Assembly: GCF_000153045.1 (NCBI RefSeq)
Contig: NZ_CH724159.1
Span: 598,169-662,168 of the forward strand
Reading direction: 5' to 3'
DNA length: 64,000 nt
From: Synechococcus sp. WH 5701
GTDB taxonomy: Bacteria > Cyanobacteriota > Cyanobacteriia > PCC-6307 > Cyanobiaceae
This document shows, piece after piece, positions 1 to 8,232 of this stretch. Under the pieces are notes generated by a model. The model searched no databases and was not told where the DNA came from. It saw nothing but the letters and a program-made list of their open reading frames with translations. Every line of letters starts with the position of its first letter. Within the stretch, counting starts at the first letter, position 1. A program made the position numbers and the translations under genes.

Positions 1-1553
1 GCATCACGGGCCTCCAGGGCCAGGGTGACGCTCTGCTGCAGCCAACCCAGCTGGCGCAGTTCCTCGTCGCGGGGTTCGGTGAGCAGCAGCGGGCAGATCG
101 TTCCCCCCTCCTCGAGGCGGTAGAGCCGCCGCTGGCTTTCGTAGAGCTGGATTGGCTTCTCGAACCACTCGCTCCAACGCTGCTGGGCATTGAGCTGGTT
201 GCGCAGGCGCTCCAGGCTGCGGGTGGCGATCAGCTCCTTCACCAGCAGGTAGCGGCGCAGTTCCGGCCAGTCACCGCAACTGGCAAGCACATCGGCGCTG
301 ATGCGCTCGGCGCTGCGGATCACCCAGTTGCTCACCAGGGCCTCGAGATAGAGCAGGGCCTGGGGTTCGTCGGGAGCCAGCAGGCGACCGTCCACCAGCA
401 GGGGCTGGGCGGAGATCAAGGCCGCCAGCATCGGCTGGCTGGGGGGGAGATCAGGGTCGTCGAGCTCGAAGCTCCCCTGGCTGGAGAGGGTGTCGGCCAC
501 CGGCAGCAGGGCCCCCTGCTGGGGCAATTGGACGTAGGGACCAGCCATCTGGCGCAGGGCCTGGCGGCGCAGTTCCGGCTGCAGGTTCTGCCAGCGGCCC
601 TGCAGGTCGTCGCCGCGCAGGCGCTCCTGGCGCAGCTGCCGCAACAGCTGATCCAGCTGGGCCAGCAGGGCCAGGAACAGATCCCGCCGCCGCTCCTGGC
701 TCAGTCCCTCCAGGGCGAACAGCTCGGCGCTGCCCTGGCGCAGCAGGGGCCCCTGGCTGGCCTGGCTCAGCCGTTGATGAATCGCCTCCCACACAGCCAC
801 GGCGGTGCGCTGCCGAAGGGTGATGGCGGTGCTGCCGCCGCTGGGGGGGCGGGGCTCCTGCGCGGGGGGGCTTGGCTCCGGGGGCAGACCCGTGGCCCCC
901 CAGGCCATCGACGCCGGCCCCCACAGCCAGATCAGCACGGTCCGAGCGGAGCGCAGTTCCCGCTGCCGGCCTTCCAGGATCAGCTGCAGCAGCAGGTTGG
1001 CGGGAGGAGGGTCCAGCAGCCGGCGGCCGAGCTCCAGCTCCTGATCGATCTGCTGCAGGCCGCTGATCAGCAGCCACTGGCCGAGCCCCATCGTTCCAGC
1101 TCCCCAGGCGCCGCCCGAGTTGGCATTCACGCCGGAGCTGCCTTCCCCGTGCAGGGCCACCACCCGCCCTCCCTGAAGCAGGGTGCCCACGGCTTCCAGC
1201 AAGGCTTCCGGCTCGGGCTCCTGCAGCAGTCCGGCGGCCGGAAGCTGAAGCAGCCACTCGCTGCTGCAGCCGGGCCGTGCGGGAATCAGCAGAAGCAGGG
1301 GCGCCGGCAGCCAGCGCTGCTCCAGCCGCTCCAGCTCCAGCAGCAGGTTGCCGGGATGGATCGGAGCCTCCAGGCTCCAGATCACCAGCTGCGGGGCGCC
1401 TTCGAGCTCAGAAGGTTCGCCCGCCACCCGGCAGGGGGGGCTCGCCTCCGCGAGCAAGCGGCCCAGTCCCTGACGCAGCAGTGGCTGGGCCAGCAGCAGC
1501 ACCTGGGACCCGGGGGTCCCGGCAGCCCCAAGGGCGGCCGCAGGCTCAGTCAC
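1..1553 (-). CDS. DUF3685 / Ycf55-like protein (3' end outside window)
   Basis: Partial gene; the C-terminus lies beyond base 1. I read about 517 codons from a GTG at 1553, just after an in-frame stop. The first ~120 residues look like a LuxR-type receiver fold (hydrophobic strand, LRQGLGRLL helix, LLLLIPA strand, GLLQEPEPEALLEAV), but the phospho-acceptor Asp and the conserved Lys positions are not acidic/basic here, so it is probably a non-phosphorylatable pseudo-receiver. A long Leu/Gln/Arg-rich helical region follows, typical of the plastid/cyanobacterial Ycf55 family, whose function is unknown. It lies 66 bp downstream of the Fur-family gene on the same strand and may be co-transcribed with it. 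Confidence 0.75.
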   Translation of the reverse strand, partial: MTEPAAALGAAGTPGSQVLLLAQPLLRQGLGRLLAEASPPCRVAGEPSELEGAPQLVIWSLEAPIHPGNLLLELERLEQRWLPAPLLLLIPARPGCSSEWLLQLPAAGLLQEPEPEALLEAVGTLLQGGRVVALHGEGSSGVNANSGGAWGAGTMGLGQWLLISGLQQIDQELELGRRLLDPPPANLLLQLILEGRQRELRSARTVLIWLWGPASMAWGATGLPPEPSPPAQEPRPPSGGSTAITLRQRTAVAVWEAIHQRLSQASQGPLLRQGSAELFALEGLSQERRRDLFLALLAQLDQLLRQLRQERLRGDDLQGRWQNLQPELRRQALRQMAGPYVQLPQQGALLPVADTLSSQGSFELDDPDLPPSQPMLAALISAQPLLVDGRLLAPDEPQALLYLEALVSNWVIRSAERISADVLASCGDWPELRRYLLVKELIATRSLERLRNQLNAQQRWSEWFEKPIQLYESQRRLYRLEEGGTICPLLLTEPRDEELRQLGWLQQSVTLALEARD

Positions 1554-1619
1554 GCGCCGGTCCGGTACATGGGCTCAAGGTAACGAGCGCGCGCGAGAAA
1601 CTCCAGGGCTGGGATCGGA

Positions 1620-2150
1620 TCAGGGCCGGCGGCGTCCGTAGAGCTGGAGGGTGTACGACTCGATGCTGTAGCCGGTGAGATCCTCGATCTGTTGCACTAG
1701 CTCTTCGGGTAAGACCACGTCGAGGTCCTCGATCTCGCCGCTTTGCAGGCAGGTGAGGTGGCTGTGGGGATCGCTGCGGTAGCCGTAGAGCCGGCCACTG
1801 GCGCGATCGAGGCACTCGATCACACCAGCGGATTGCAGGGCTTCGAGGTTCTGGTAGACGGAGGTGTGGCCGATGTTGCGGCCCTGGGCATTGAGGCGCT
1901 CGAAGATGTCGCGGGCGCTGAGGTGACGCCGATCACTCCAGAGCAGCTCCAGCACCATCCGCCGCTGGCGGCTCAGGCGCATGCCCAGATCACGGCAACG
2001 TCGGAACGCCTGGGCCACCGTGGCGCGCAGGTCGGACGGGGTCGAATCCAGCTGAGCGCTCTCACCGGCAGCCCCAGCCGACTCTCCGCCGAGTGATCGG
2101 ATTTCTCCGGAGCTCACCGGCACGGCTGTGGTGGTGACGGCGACGGACAC
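1620..2150 (-). CDS. Fur-family transcriptional regulator
   Basis: 176 residues. The winged-helix core is clear: RLSRQRRMVLELLW, HLSARDIFERL, then TSVYQNLEALQSAGVIE, which matches the Fur recognition helix. The dimerisation half follows (DPHSHLTCLQSGEIEDL). A normal Fur/Zur/PerR has a CxxC zinc site after the HxHLxC segment; here the second cysteine is replaced (CLQS), so the structural zinc site is at least incomplete. The N-terminal ~45 residues are low-complexity, so the true start may lie inside. It follows hisA by 86 bp, and that gap holds a short dyad that could be an autoregulatory operator. The metal or signal sensed cannot be told from the sequence. Confidence 0.85.
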   Translation of the reverse strand: MSVAVTTTAVPVSSGEIRSLGGESAGAAGESAQLDSTPSDLRATVAQAFRRCRDLGMRLSRQRRMVLELLWSDRRHLSARDIFERLNAQGRNIGHTSVYQNLEALQSAGVIECLDRASGRLYGYRSDPHSHLTCLQSGEIEDLDVVLPEELVQQIEDLTGYSIESYTLQLYGRRRP

Positions 2151-2177
2151 GGAGACGACGGCAAGATCGGGAGTAAT

Positions 2178-2190
2178 CCTTATGTTAAGG
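2178..2190. promoter_or_regulatory. Inverted repeat upstream of the Fur-family gene
   Basis: CCTTA-TGT-TAAGG, a perfect 5-bp dyad with a 3-base spacer, lies 28 bp upstream of the regulator's start codon. Its position and AT-rich centre suit an operator for autoregulation, but it is shorter than a classical Fur box, so this is only a suggestion. Confidence 0.3.
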
Positions 2191-2236
2191 GGAGGGATCG
2201 ATCAGCTGGCTACACGCAGGGGTGAGCTCCTTTCGA

Positions 2237-2998
2237 TCAGCAGAGTGAGGCATCGATGGGGTCCTGCAGTCGCGCGGATCCCACCGCCTGCAGAGCTTCG
2301 CCCAGGTCGACACTGCCGTCGTAGAGAGCGCGGCCCACGATCACTCCCTCGACCCCCAGCGGGGCCAGGCTGAGCAGGGCCAGCAGGTCGGTGACCGAGC
2401 CCACGCCGCCGGAGGCGATCACCGGGAGGGAAGTGGCTCCGGCCATGGCCCGCAGGGCCTGCAGGTTGGGTCCGGCCAGCGTGCCGTCGGTGGCGATGTC
2501 GGTGCTGATGATCGCCGCCACGCCGCTGCCCTCGAAGCTGGCGGCCAGCTCGGTGGCCACGGTTCGGCTGTCCTCAATCCAGCCGCGGGTGGCCACCAGG
2601 CCGTTGCGGGCATCGATGCCCACGACGATGCGGCCGGGATGGCGGGCCGCCAGCTGCCGCACCAGCTCCGGCTGCTCGATCGCCACGGTGCCGAGGATGA
2701 CGCGATCGAGGCCGCAGGCCAGCAGGTCGTCGGCCCGCTCCGCCGTGCGCACACCGCCCCCGAGCTGTACGGGGATCGTGAGGGCGGCGGTGATGGCGCG
2801 CACCACGGCATCGTTGACGGGCAGCCCGCTGCGGGCCCCGTCGAGGTCGACCAGGTGCAGTCGTTCGGCCCCCTGCTCCTGCCAGGAGAGGGCCTGGGCC
2901 ACCGGATCGTCGCTGAAGCGGGTGACCTGGTCATAGTCGCCCTGGTGCAGGCGCACGCAGTGGCCGTCGAGCAGGTCGATGGCGGGGATGATCTGCAT
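2237..2998 (-). CDS. hisA: Phosphoribosylformimino-5-aminoimidazole carboxamide ribotide isomerase (HisA)
   Basis: 253 residues, the usual HisA length when started at the ATG at 2998; the longer open frame upstream has no family similarity. HisA isomerises ProFAR to PRFAR in histidine biosynthesis in the cytosol. The (beta/alpha)8 barrel signature is complete: MQIIPAIDLLDG with the catalytic Asp8, PVQLGGGVRTAE phosphate loop, VVGIDARNG, the second catalytic Asp in STDIATDGTLAGPN, and IASGGVGSV. No other his gene is adjacent. The downstream neighbour on the same strand is the Fur-family regulator. Confidence 0.96.
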   Translation of the reverse strand: MQIIPAIDLLDGHCVRLHQGDYDQVTRFSDDPVAQALSWQEQGAERLHLVDLDGARSGLPVNDAVVRAITAALTIPVQLGGGVRTAERADDLLACGLDRVILGTVAIEQPELVRQLAARHPGRIVVGIDARNGLVATRGWIEDSRTVATELAASFEGSGVAAIISTDIATDGTLAGPNLQALRAMAGATSLPVIASGGVGSVTDLLALLSLAPLGVEGVIVGRALYDGSVDLGEALQAVGSARLQDPIDASLC

Positions 2999-3233
2999 GG
3001 CGGGGCGGTTGCAGCCGTGGTCGTCACTCATCCTCGCTGGGTGGCGTCCACTCCTGGCGGCTTGCCAGGTCTGGCTACTGCTTGAGCGTTCCTGCATCGG
3101 GGCCTTGAAGGCCGTCTGTGAGTTTCCGCTCGCGTTGCCGCAGCCCGCTTTCATCTGATTCAGAGCCTCAGACGGCGGCTGATGGCTTCGGTGTTGGTGC
3201 TGGGCATGGAGATCAGCATGGCAACGCGTCGTC

Positions 3234-4019
3234 TCATTGTTGTGCAGCCTCAACCCATACCTTCATCCCAGTGAGGTTGACGGGTCCAAACTCGTTGGCC
3301 AGGGCAACATCGGCTGCATCCTTGCCATAGGCAATCGCGATCCGATTTCCCTTTGGCAGGGCCTGTGTGGGATCAAAAATATACCATCGACCTCCGACGA
3401 AGACCTCAAACCAGGCGTGGAGATCCATTGGCTCAAGCTTGTAAAGATAGCCCACCACCATGCGAGCAGGAATGCTGAGGCTGCGGCACAAAGCAATTCC
3501 TAGATGGACAAAGTCACGACAGACGCCGACTCGTGTGCTGACGGTTTCCAGCGCAGATGTTGAGGCGTTGCTTGTGCCATAGCGATACTCAACATTGGCG
3601 TGAATCCAGCCGCTTATTGCTTCGGCCTGGTCATAGGCAAACTCATGGCCTGCAACAATCGTACGTGCTAAGTCACTCAGCAAATCGGACTGACAGTAAC
3701 GGCTTGGCAACAAAAACGGCAGAGCGTATTCAGGTAGCTCATGCACAGGGACAAAAGCGGCTCCTGGCGCGATGTCAATTCGATCAGCGGTTTCGACTGT
3801 GACTGTATTCTCGATTTGAAAGCAGCCTGGAGCGATCAGAAGACGCTGGCAGAGATTGCCATTGATGTCAACGAAATCTGTGGCGACAGTATCCGGCTTG
3901 ACTTCATTCGCCTCTCGTACAACCCTCTGTCCAGGGCCACTGCGAGGTCGCAGCATCACGATCAGCGAAGAAGGAGCGGATGCCTCAAAGAGAAGTTGGC
4001 AGCCTGCATTAAGACGCAT
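3234..4019 (-). CDS. Transglutaminase-like cysteine protease-fold protein
   Basis: 261 residues. An N-terminal beta-rich segment is followed by a transglutaminase core with the Cys-His-Asp triad visible: Cys167 in TRVGVCRDF, His201 in DLHAWFEV and Asp216 in YIFDPTQ. Bacterial members of this family are peptidases or amidases of uncertain substrate, often found with circularly permuted ATP-grasp genes, none of which is present here. There is no signal peptide, so it is probably cytoplasmic. It is about 235 bp upstream of hisA. Its codon use is less GC-rich than the neighbours, suggesting acquisition. Confidence 0.85.
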   Translation of the reverse strand: MRLNAGCQLLFEASAPSSLIVMLRPRSGPGQRVVREANEVKPDTVATDFVDINGNLCQRLLIAPGCFQIENTVTVETADRIDIAPGAAFVPVHELPEYALPFLLPSRYCQSDLLSDLARTIVAGHEFAYDQAEAISGWIHANVEYRYGTSNASTSALETVSTRVGVCRDFVHLGIALCRSLSIPARMVVGYLYKLEPMDLHAWFEVFVGGRWYIFDPTQALPKGNRIAIAYGKDAADVALANEFGPVNLTGMKVWVEAAQQ

Positions 4020-4392
4020 ATCCTTGCTGTTGAGCTGGCATCTGTGCTGCGATCCTGAGATTTTAGTTCAGGCTCGGGTTTTTGCCATCCTGCTGGCTCG
4101 GTCATCCCTCAGCGATGGCGTAGCAGGCCATCGGGCCAATAGCCCTGCCAGTTCCCGGGGATTTTGTCCCGAGCAGTCAGGCGGGCAATAAATCGATAAT
4201 CGACCCAGACGTCCTGCAGCGCCTGGACTTTGAGCCGTTGCGAGCGGTGGAGTTGAGGAGGAGAGGACGGTGATGCGGTTGCAGGACGGCGGCATGCCTA
4301 GACCTTGGGTTGGAACACCCTCGGGAGGCCCCCTTGGGCTCACCTGGGCAGCGTCAGATCTTTGTTCCTTCAGTCCAATCGCACTGAGTACC
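4020..4392. other. Intergenic region between divergent transglutaminase-like and CsbD genes
   Basis: About 370 bp with no convincing gene; the open frames here have no recognisable similarity. It should carry the divergent promoters of the flanking genes. I see no clear -35/-10 pair and no strong hairpin. Confidence 0.4.
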
Positions 4393-4611
4393 ATGTCCAA
4401 TCGACTAGATGCACAAGCAAAAGAGACGGAAGGCCGTCTTGAGTCCGCCTATGGCGAACTGACTGGTGATACCGGACACCAGATTCAGGGCAAGGCAAAG
4501 CAGGTGCAGGGATCAGCCATGAATGTGGCAGAAGATCTGAAGGCGGGGGCCAAGTCAGCGGCGAAGACTGTCGCTGATGTGGCGGATCGACTTGCCGACA
4601 ACCTCAACTGA
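4393..4611 (+). CDS. CsbD-family stress protein
   Basis: 72 residues from the ATG at 4393; a longer frame upstream is spurious. The protein shows the family pattern: hydrophilic, Ala/Lys/Gly/Glu-rich, with repeated amphipathic helical units (TEGRLESAYGELTGD, QIQGKAKQVQGSA, LKAGAKSAAKTVADVADRL). CsbD proteins are general-stress proteins of unknown biochemical role and are usually induced under osmotic or stationary-phase stress. It heads a row of four very small genes in the same direction that look like a stress-response group. Confidence 0.88.
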   Translation: MSNRLDAQAKETEGRLESAYGELTGDTGHQIQGKAKQVQGSAMNVAEDLKAGAKSAAKTVADVADRLADNLN

Positions 4612-4706
4612 TCGATTCTTGGGCGGCATCCAGGCCGCAGGCGGTCCACCATTCTGGTGGGGTGCGTCCATGACCCTCGCTTTAAAACATCACTCGCAAA
4701 ATCATC

Positions 4707-4856
4707 ATGCTGGAAACGATCATTGTTGTGCTGGTCGTTCTGTGGTTGGTTGGCTTGGTTACCTCCACGTCCTTGGGAGGCTTGATTCACTTATTGCTGG
4801 TGATTGCTGTAATCATTATCATCTTTCGTCTTCTCAGTGGGAGGAGGGGAATCTGA
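4707..4856 (+). CDS. Small membrane protein, lmo0937 (DUF5670) family
   Basis: 49 residues, shorter than usual gene-calling limits. It starts MLETIIVVLVVLWLVGLVTS, has a Gly-containing hairpin (TSLGGLIHLLL) and a second hydrophobic stretch ending in FRLLSGRRGI, so it is a two-helix membrane miniprotein. This pattern matches the lmo0937 family, commonly seen next to CsbD and other stress genes. Function unknown. It follows the CsbD gene by about 95 bp. Confidence 0.75.
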   Translation: MLETIIVVLVVLWLVGLVTSTSLGGLIHLLLVIAVIIIIFRLLSGRRGI

Positions 4857-4939
4857 TCGGTGGGAGGTGAATCGGAGTTGGCCTTGACAGCGGATTCCCG
4901 TGTCAAGGTGATTCCTGGTCTTCATTCATCGTTACGCTC

Positions 4940-5101
4940 GTGGTTGTTGGAGTGCTGTTGTGGCTCGTCAATAACTACATACCAATGGATCATAAGATCA
5001 GGATGATCTTGAATGTCGTTGTTGTGGTTGCCGTAGTCGTCTGGCTTCTCAATGTTTTTGGATTGATGGACTCGATTCGTGGGGTCAGGGTCGGACGCTG
5101 A
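4940..5101 (+). CDS. Small two-helix membrane protein, Thivi_2564-like; start unclear
   Basis: The frame encodes VVVGVLLWLVNNYIPMD, a polar turn, then a second helix VVVVVAVVVWLLNVFG, characteristic of the Thivi_2564 family of small membrane proteins. The frame is open from 4871, but no ATG lies before the first helix. A GTG at 4940 would begin inside it, and an unusual ATC at 4928 would give the length expected of the family. Either a rare start is used or the 5' end is damaged. Function unknown. It sits with the CsbD and lmo0937-like genes. Confidence 0.55.
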   Translation: MVVGVLLWLVNNYIPMDHKIRMILNVVVVVAVVVWLLNVFGLMDSIRGVRVGR

Positions 5102-5178
5102 GTCGTCAGGGATCAATGCCTGGACGTGGGCCTAATTTTCTGGGCTACTGCTCTTAATTCGGTAACGGAAGGTATGTC

Positions 5179-5400
5179 GTGAGGCGAGAAAATCAGTGCT
5201 GTGGAAACTGCCGCTTCTGGAAGGGCTGGCATGGGGATTCCAGTTCTCTCCCATCCCTGGGTAGTTGCCGCCGTTATCCCCCTTCAGAAAAGGTTGCTCT
5301 CGACGAGGCTGAGCGCCACGAGAGGATCACAAGGTGGGCCTACAGACACCCCGTAACCCAGCGGAGCGATTGGTGTGGGGATTGGCGGTTTGGCCGTTGA
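5179..5400 (+). CDS. Small cysteine-rich protein, possible metal-binding knuckle
   Basis: 73 residues from a GTG at 5179, preceded by a GGAAGG ribosome-binding site about ten bases upstream. It contains CCGNCRFW near the N-terminus, GSCRRYPP in the middle and DWCGDW near the C-terminus, so four or five cysteines are placed as in a small zinc or rubredoxin-like fold. Proteins of this CxxCRFW...CRRYPP...DWCGEW pattern occur widely but have no assigned role. No membrane segment. It ends the row of small stress-type genes and converges on the COQ4-like gene. Confidence 0.65.
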   Translation: MRRENQCCGNCRFWKGWHGDSSSLPSLGSCRRYPPSEKVALDEAERHERITRWAYRHPVTQRSDWCGDWRFGR

Positions 5401-5422
5401 GATCAAGGGGTGATAGCTGTCC

Positions 5423-6133
5423 CTACACCTGCACGGTTGTACCCAGCCCATAGGGTTCGAGATCGGCCGGCTCGCGGATTCCCAGCTCCTCGCGCCAGCT
5501 CTGAACCGGCCGCTCCCAGCCCTCCTCCCAGCGCACCGCCGCCAGGCAGGAGGCCGAGCGTGCGATGGCCATCGCCTGGGCCAGGGCGGCGCTGAGCTGC
5601 TCGAAATCGAGCTGAACAGCGCCATGCTGGCTCTGCTGGCGGAAACTGTTCAGTTGGGCGGCGCTGTTGAGCAGTACGTAGGCAGGGAAGCCGATCTGGT
5701 TGGCGGTGATCATCAGCACACCGTTCTCTCCCACGGGGCCTGTGCCGAAACCCGTCACCACGTGGTGGATGTCGTGGGTGGTGGCGATCCGCTGGGTCAG
5801 CCAGCGCGCCTCGGTGTCGATCGGGCGGGGCCGGAAGAATTCAGGGTCGTAGTTGAGCTCGCGGATCAGCTGGGCGTATCCGCGGCCGAGGCTGCCTTCC
5901 GGCATCTGGATCATGCGCTCGATGTCCGGCTGCAGGGGCGGGTAGCGCTGGTCCATCATCTCGGCGCCCCCCGGCACGGCGCGGAAGCGGCGCACGCAGG
6001 CGTCCATCTGCGGGCTCTCGAGCATGTTGTCGACCAGATCGGCCACTGAGTGCAGATCGCCGCCGCTGCGGCCAATGGCCGCCAGCAGCTTGAGGTTGTT
6101 GACGGAGCGCAGCAGCTCGGTCCAGCGGGGCAT
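5423..6133 (-). CDS. COQ4-family protein
   Basis: 236 residues. The COQ4 signature is present: IQMPEGSLGRGYAQLIREL in the first half, then the metal-binding motif THDIHHVVTGFG (His120, Asp121, His124) and GFPAYVLL later. In eukaryotes and proteobacteria Coq4 assists ubiquinone biosynthesis and has been linked to oxidative decarboxylation of the ring. Cyanobacteria make plastoquinone, so the substrate here is open. It is divergent from the epimerase gene, whose start is 79 bp away. A truncated second COQ4-like gene lies near 50.1 kb. Confidence 0.85.
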   Translation of the reverse strand: MPRWTELLRSVNNLKLLAAIGRSGGDLHSVADLVDNMLESPQMDACVRRFRAVPGGAEMMDQRYPPLQPDIERMIQMPEGSLGRGYAQLIRELNYDPEFFRPRPIDTEARWLTQRIATTHDIHHVVTGFGTGPVGENGVLMITANQIGFPAYVLLNSAAQLNSFRQQSQHGAVQLDFEQLSAALAQAMAIARSASCLAAVRWEEGWERPVQSWREELGIREPADLEPYGLGTTVQV

Positions 6134-6211
6134 GGTCTGACGGGCGATCCTCGGCGTTCAGCATCGCAGCGGCAGCCTCCCCGGCCGCTTGAATGGCGCC
6201 CTCCCCGCTGA

Positions 6212-7138
6212 ATGACCGTGCAGATCCTGGTGATGGGTGGAACCCGTTTCATCGGCAAGCCGCTGGTGGCTCAGCTGCTCGCCGCCGGGCACGAGCTCAC
6301 CCTCTTCACCCGTGGCCGCCAGCCCCTGCCCGAGGGGGTGGAGCATCTCTCTGGCGACCGCAGCGACCCCGCTGCCCTCGAGCCGCTGCGCGGCCGCGCC
6401 TTCGACGTGATCATCGACTCCAGTGGCCGCAGCTGCGCCGACAGTCAGGCCGTGGTGGAGCGCACCGGAGCACCGAGCTATCGCTTCGTGTACGTCAGCT
6501 CAGCCGGCGTCTATGCCGACAGCGAGCTCTGGCCCCTGGATGAGGAGGCCACAACCGACCCCGCCAGCCGCCATGCCGGCAAGCTCGACACCGAAGCTTG
6601 GCTGCGCCAGCAGGCGATTCCCTTTACCAGCTTCCGCCCCACCTACATCTACGGACCCGGCAACTACAACCCGGTGGAGAGCTGGTTCTTCGATCGGATC
6701 GTCCACGGCCAGCCGGTTCCCCTGCCCGGCGATGGCAGCACCATCACCCAGTTGGGCCATGTGAGTGATCTGGCCACGGCGATGGCCCTCTGCCTGGATG
6801 TGGAGGCCGCGGCCAACCGCATCTACAACTGCAGTGGCGCCAAGGGCGTCACCTTCCGGGGCCTGGTGGCCGCCGCGGCAAAGGCCTGCGGCGTCGAGCC
6901 CGAGGCCGTGGAGATCCGCAGTTTCGATCCTTCTGGGCTCGATAAGAAAGCCCGCAAGGCTTTCCCCCTGCGCCTGGCCCATTTCCTCACCGACATCCAC
7001 CGGGTCCAGAGGGAGCTGGCCTGGTCGCCCGCCTTCGATCTCGAAGCCGGCCTGGCCGACAGCTACAGCAATGATTACGCCCTGCGCGGAGCCACCACCC
7101 CCGACTTCAGCTCCGATCAGGCTCTGCTGGCCGGCTGA
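6212..7138 (+). CDS. NAD(P)-dependent epimerase/dehydratase, CSP41-like
   Basis: 308 residues with an extended short-chain dehydrogenase fold. The nucleotide-binding GGTRFIG lies at residues 9-15, VSSAGVYAD occupies the catalytic Ser region, and RPTYIYGPGNYNP is typical of the cyanobacterial/plastid CSP41 branch. CSP41 proteins in chloroplasts bind and cleave RNA and stabilise transcripts, while other relatives act on nucleotide sugars, so enzymatic function is uncertain. In place of the classic YxxxK there is no clear tyrosine/lysine pair. Its 3' end overlaps the convergent pgsA by about 30 bp. Confidence 0.85.
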   Translation: MTVQILVMGGTRFIGKPLVAQLLAAGHELTLFTRGRQPLPEGVEHLSGDRSDPAALEPLRGRAFDVIIDSSGRSCADSQAVVERTGAPSYRFVYVSSAGVYADSELWPLDEEATTDPASRHAGKLDTEAWLRQQAIPFTSFRPTYIYGPGNYNPVESWFFDRIVHGQPVPLPGDGSTITQLGHVSDLATAMALCLDVEAAANRIYNCSGAKGVTFRGLVAAAAKACGVEPEAVEIRSFDPSGLDKKARKAFPLRLAHFLTDIHRVQRELAWSPAFDLEAGLADSYSNDYALRGATTPDFSSDQALLAG

Positions 7139-7694
7139 GGCCCGCCCGCAGGTAGCTGGCGCCTGAACTGAGCGCCAGCAGCAGCGAGGGCCAGAACAGC
7201 CACCAGCCCAGGCTGCGCAGACCGTTGGCCAGGGGCCAGGTGAGCGGCCAGAGCAGCAGCAGCAGGGCGGCGAACTGGAGCACGGTCTTCGCCTTGCCGG
7301 CGGCTGAGGCCGGAGCGCCGCTGGCCTGGCCGGCCCGCCAGCCGGAGATCAGCAGCTCCCGCGCCAGCAGCAGCCACACCGCCCAGAGGGGCAGGGTCCC
7401 CTCCCTGGCCAGCCAGAGCAGGGGGGCACTGATCAGGATCTTGTCGGTGAGCGGGTCGAGCCGTGCCCCCCAGACCGAGCCGCCGCCCGAGCGCCGGGCC
7501 AGCCAGCCGTCGGCCCAGTCGCTGAAGCCGCCCAGCAGCAGCAATGCCCAGCCCAGCCCCGCCTGACCGGCACCGAGGGCCAGCAACAGCGGCAGTCCCA
7601 GGAAAGCCCTGGCCACAGTGAGTGCGTCGGCCAGGCGGCGAGCCAGGGGAACGGCGGGCCGCCCGCCAGCGGATTCAGGTGTTGAAGGGGTCAT
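7107..7694 (-). CDS. pgsA: CDP-diacylglycerol--glycerol-3-phosphate 3-phosphatidyltransferase
   Basis: 195 residues from the ATG at 7694 (an ATG at 7721 is also possible). It makes phosphatidylglycerol phosphate, the precursor of phosphatidylglycerol, the only phospholipid of cyanobacterial thylakoids. The CDP-alcohol phosphatidyltransferase motif is perfect: Asp59, Asp62-Gly63, Ala66-Arg67, Gly76, Asp80 and Asp84. Several hydrophobic segments indicate an integral membrane enzyme. It is divergent from the CBS-domain gene. Confidence 0.92.
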   Translation of the reverse strand: MTPSTPESAGGRPAVPLARRLADALTVARAFLGLPLLLALGAGQAGLGWALLLLGGFSDWADGWLARRSGGGSVWGARLDPLTDKILISAPLLWLAREGTLPLWAVWLLLARELLISGWRAGQASGAPASAAGKAKTVLQFAALLLLLWPLTWPLANGLRSLGWWLFWPSLLLALSSGASYLRAGLSRPAEPDRS

Positions 7695-7755
7695 GGCGGC
7701 GGGGCCTGGGCGAGCCCCCACGCTGGCCTAGAACCCTTGCAGACGCTCTGCACCG

Positions 7756-8232
7756 ATGACCCCCGACACCCCAGGAACCGTACGGGTGGCCGACGCGATG
7801 TCCACACCCGTGCTGTCGGTGACACCGACCACGCCGCTGCAGGAGGCGGTGAAGCTGATGAGTGATCACCACATCAGCGGCCTGCCCGTGCTCGATGAGC
7901 AGGGGGCCCTGATCGCAGAACTGAGTGAGCAGGATCTGATGGTGCGGGAGAGCGGCTTTGATGCCGGCCCCTACGTGATGCTGCTCGACGCCGTCATCTA
8001 CCTGCGCAATCCCCTCGACTGGGACAAGCAGGTGCACCAGGTGCTCGGCAACACGGTGGGCGATGTGATGAGCCGCCATCCCCACAGCTGCAGCGCCGAG
8101 GTGACGCTGGCGGCCGCCGCCAAGCTGCTGCACGACCGCTCCACCCAGAGGCTGTTCGTGCGTGAGGGCGAGACCGTGGTGGGGGTGCTCACCCGCGGCG
8201 ACGTGGTGCGCGCCCTGGCGGCCGAGGGCTGA
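7756..8232 (+). CDS. CBS-domain pair protein
   Basis: 158 residues forming one Bateman module: CBS1 spans roughly residues 10-75 (VADAMSTPVLSVTPTTPLQEA ... HHISGLPVLDEQGALIAELSEQDL) and CBS2 roughly 95-155 (VGDVMSRHPHSCSAEVTLAAA ... RLFVREGETVVGVLTRGDVV). There is no fused catalytic domain. Stand-alone CBS pairs bind adenosyl nucleotides and usually regulate a partner, which is not evident from the neighbourhood. The 3' end overlaps the convergent PdeM gene by 44 bp. Confidence 0.93.
   Translation: MTPDTPGTVRVADAMSTPVLSVTPTTPLQEAVKLMSDHHISGLPVLDEQGALIAELSEQDLMVRESGFDAGPYVMLLDAVIYLRNPLDWDKQVHQVLGNTVGDVMSRHPHSCSAEVTLAAAAKLLHDRSTQRLFVREGETVVGVLTRGDVVRALAAEG

Noticed and set aside
528..1583. 351-codon plus-strand frame over the DUF3685 gene
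   Set aside because: Gln/Leu/Ala-rich low-complexity antisense shadow of the GC-rich minus-strand gene; the minus frame has organised protein features.
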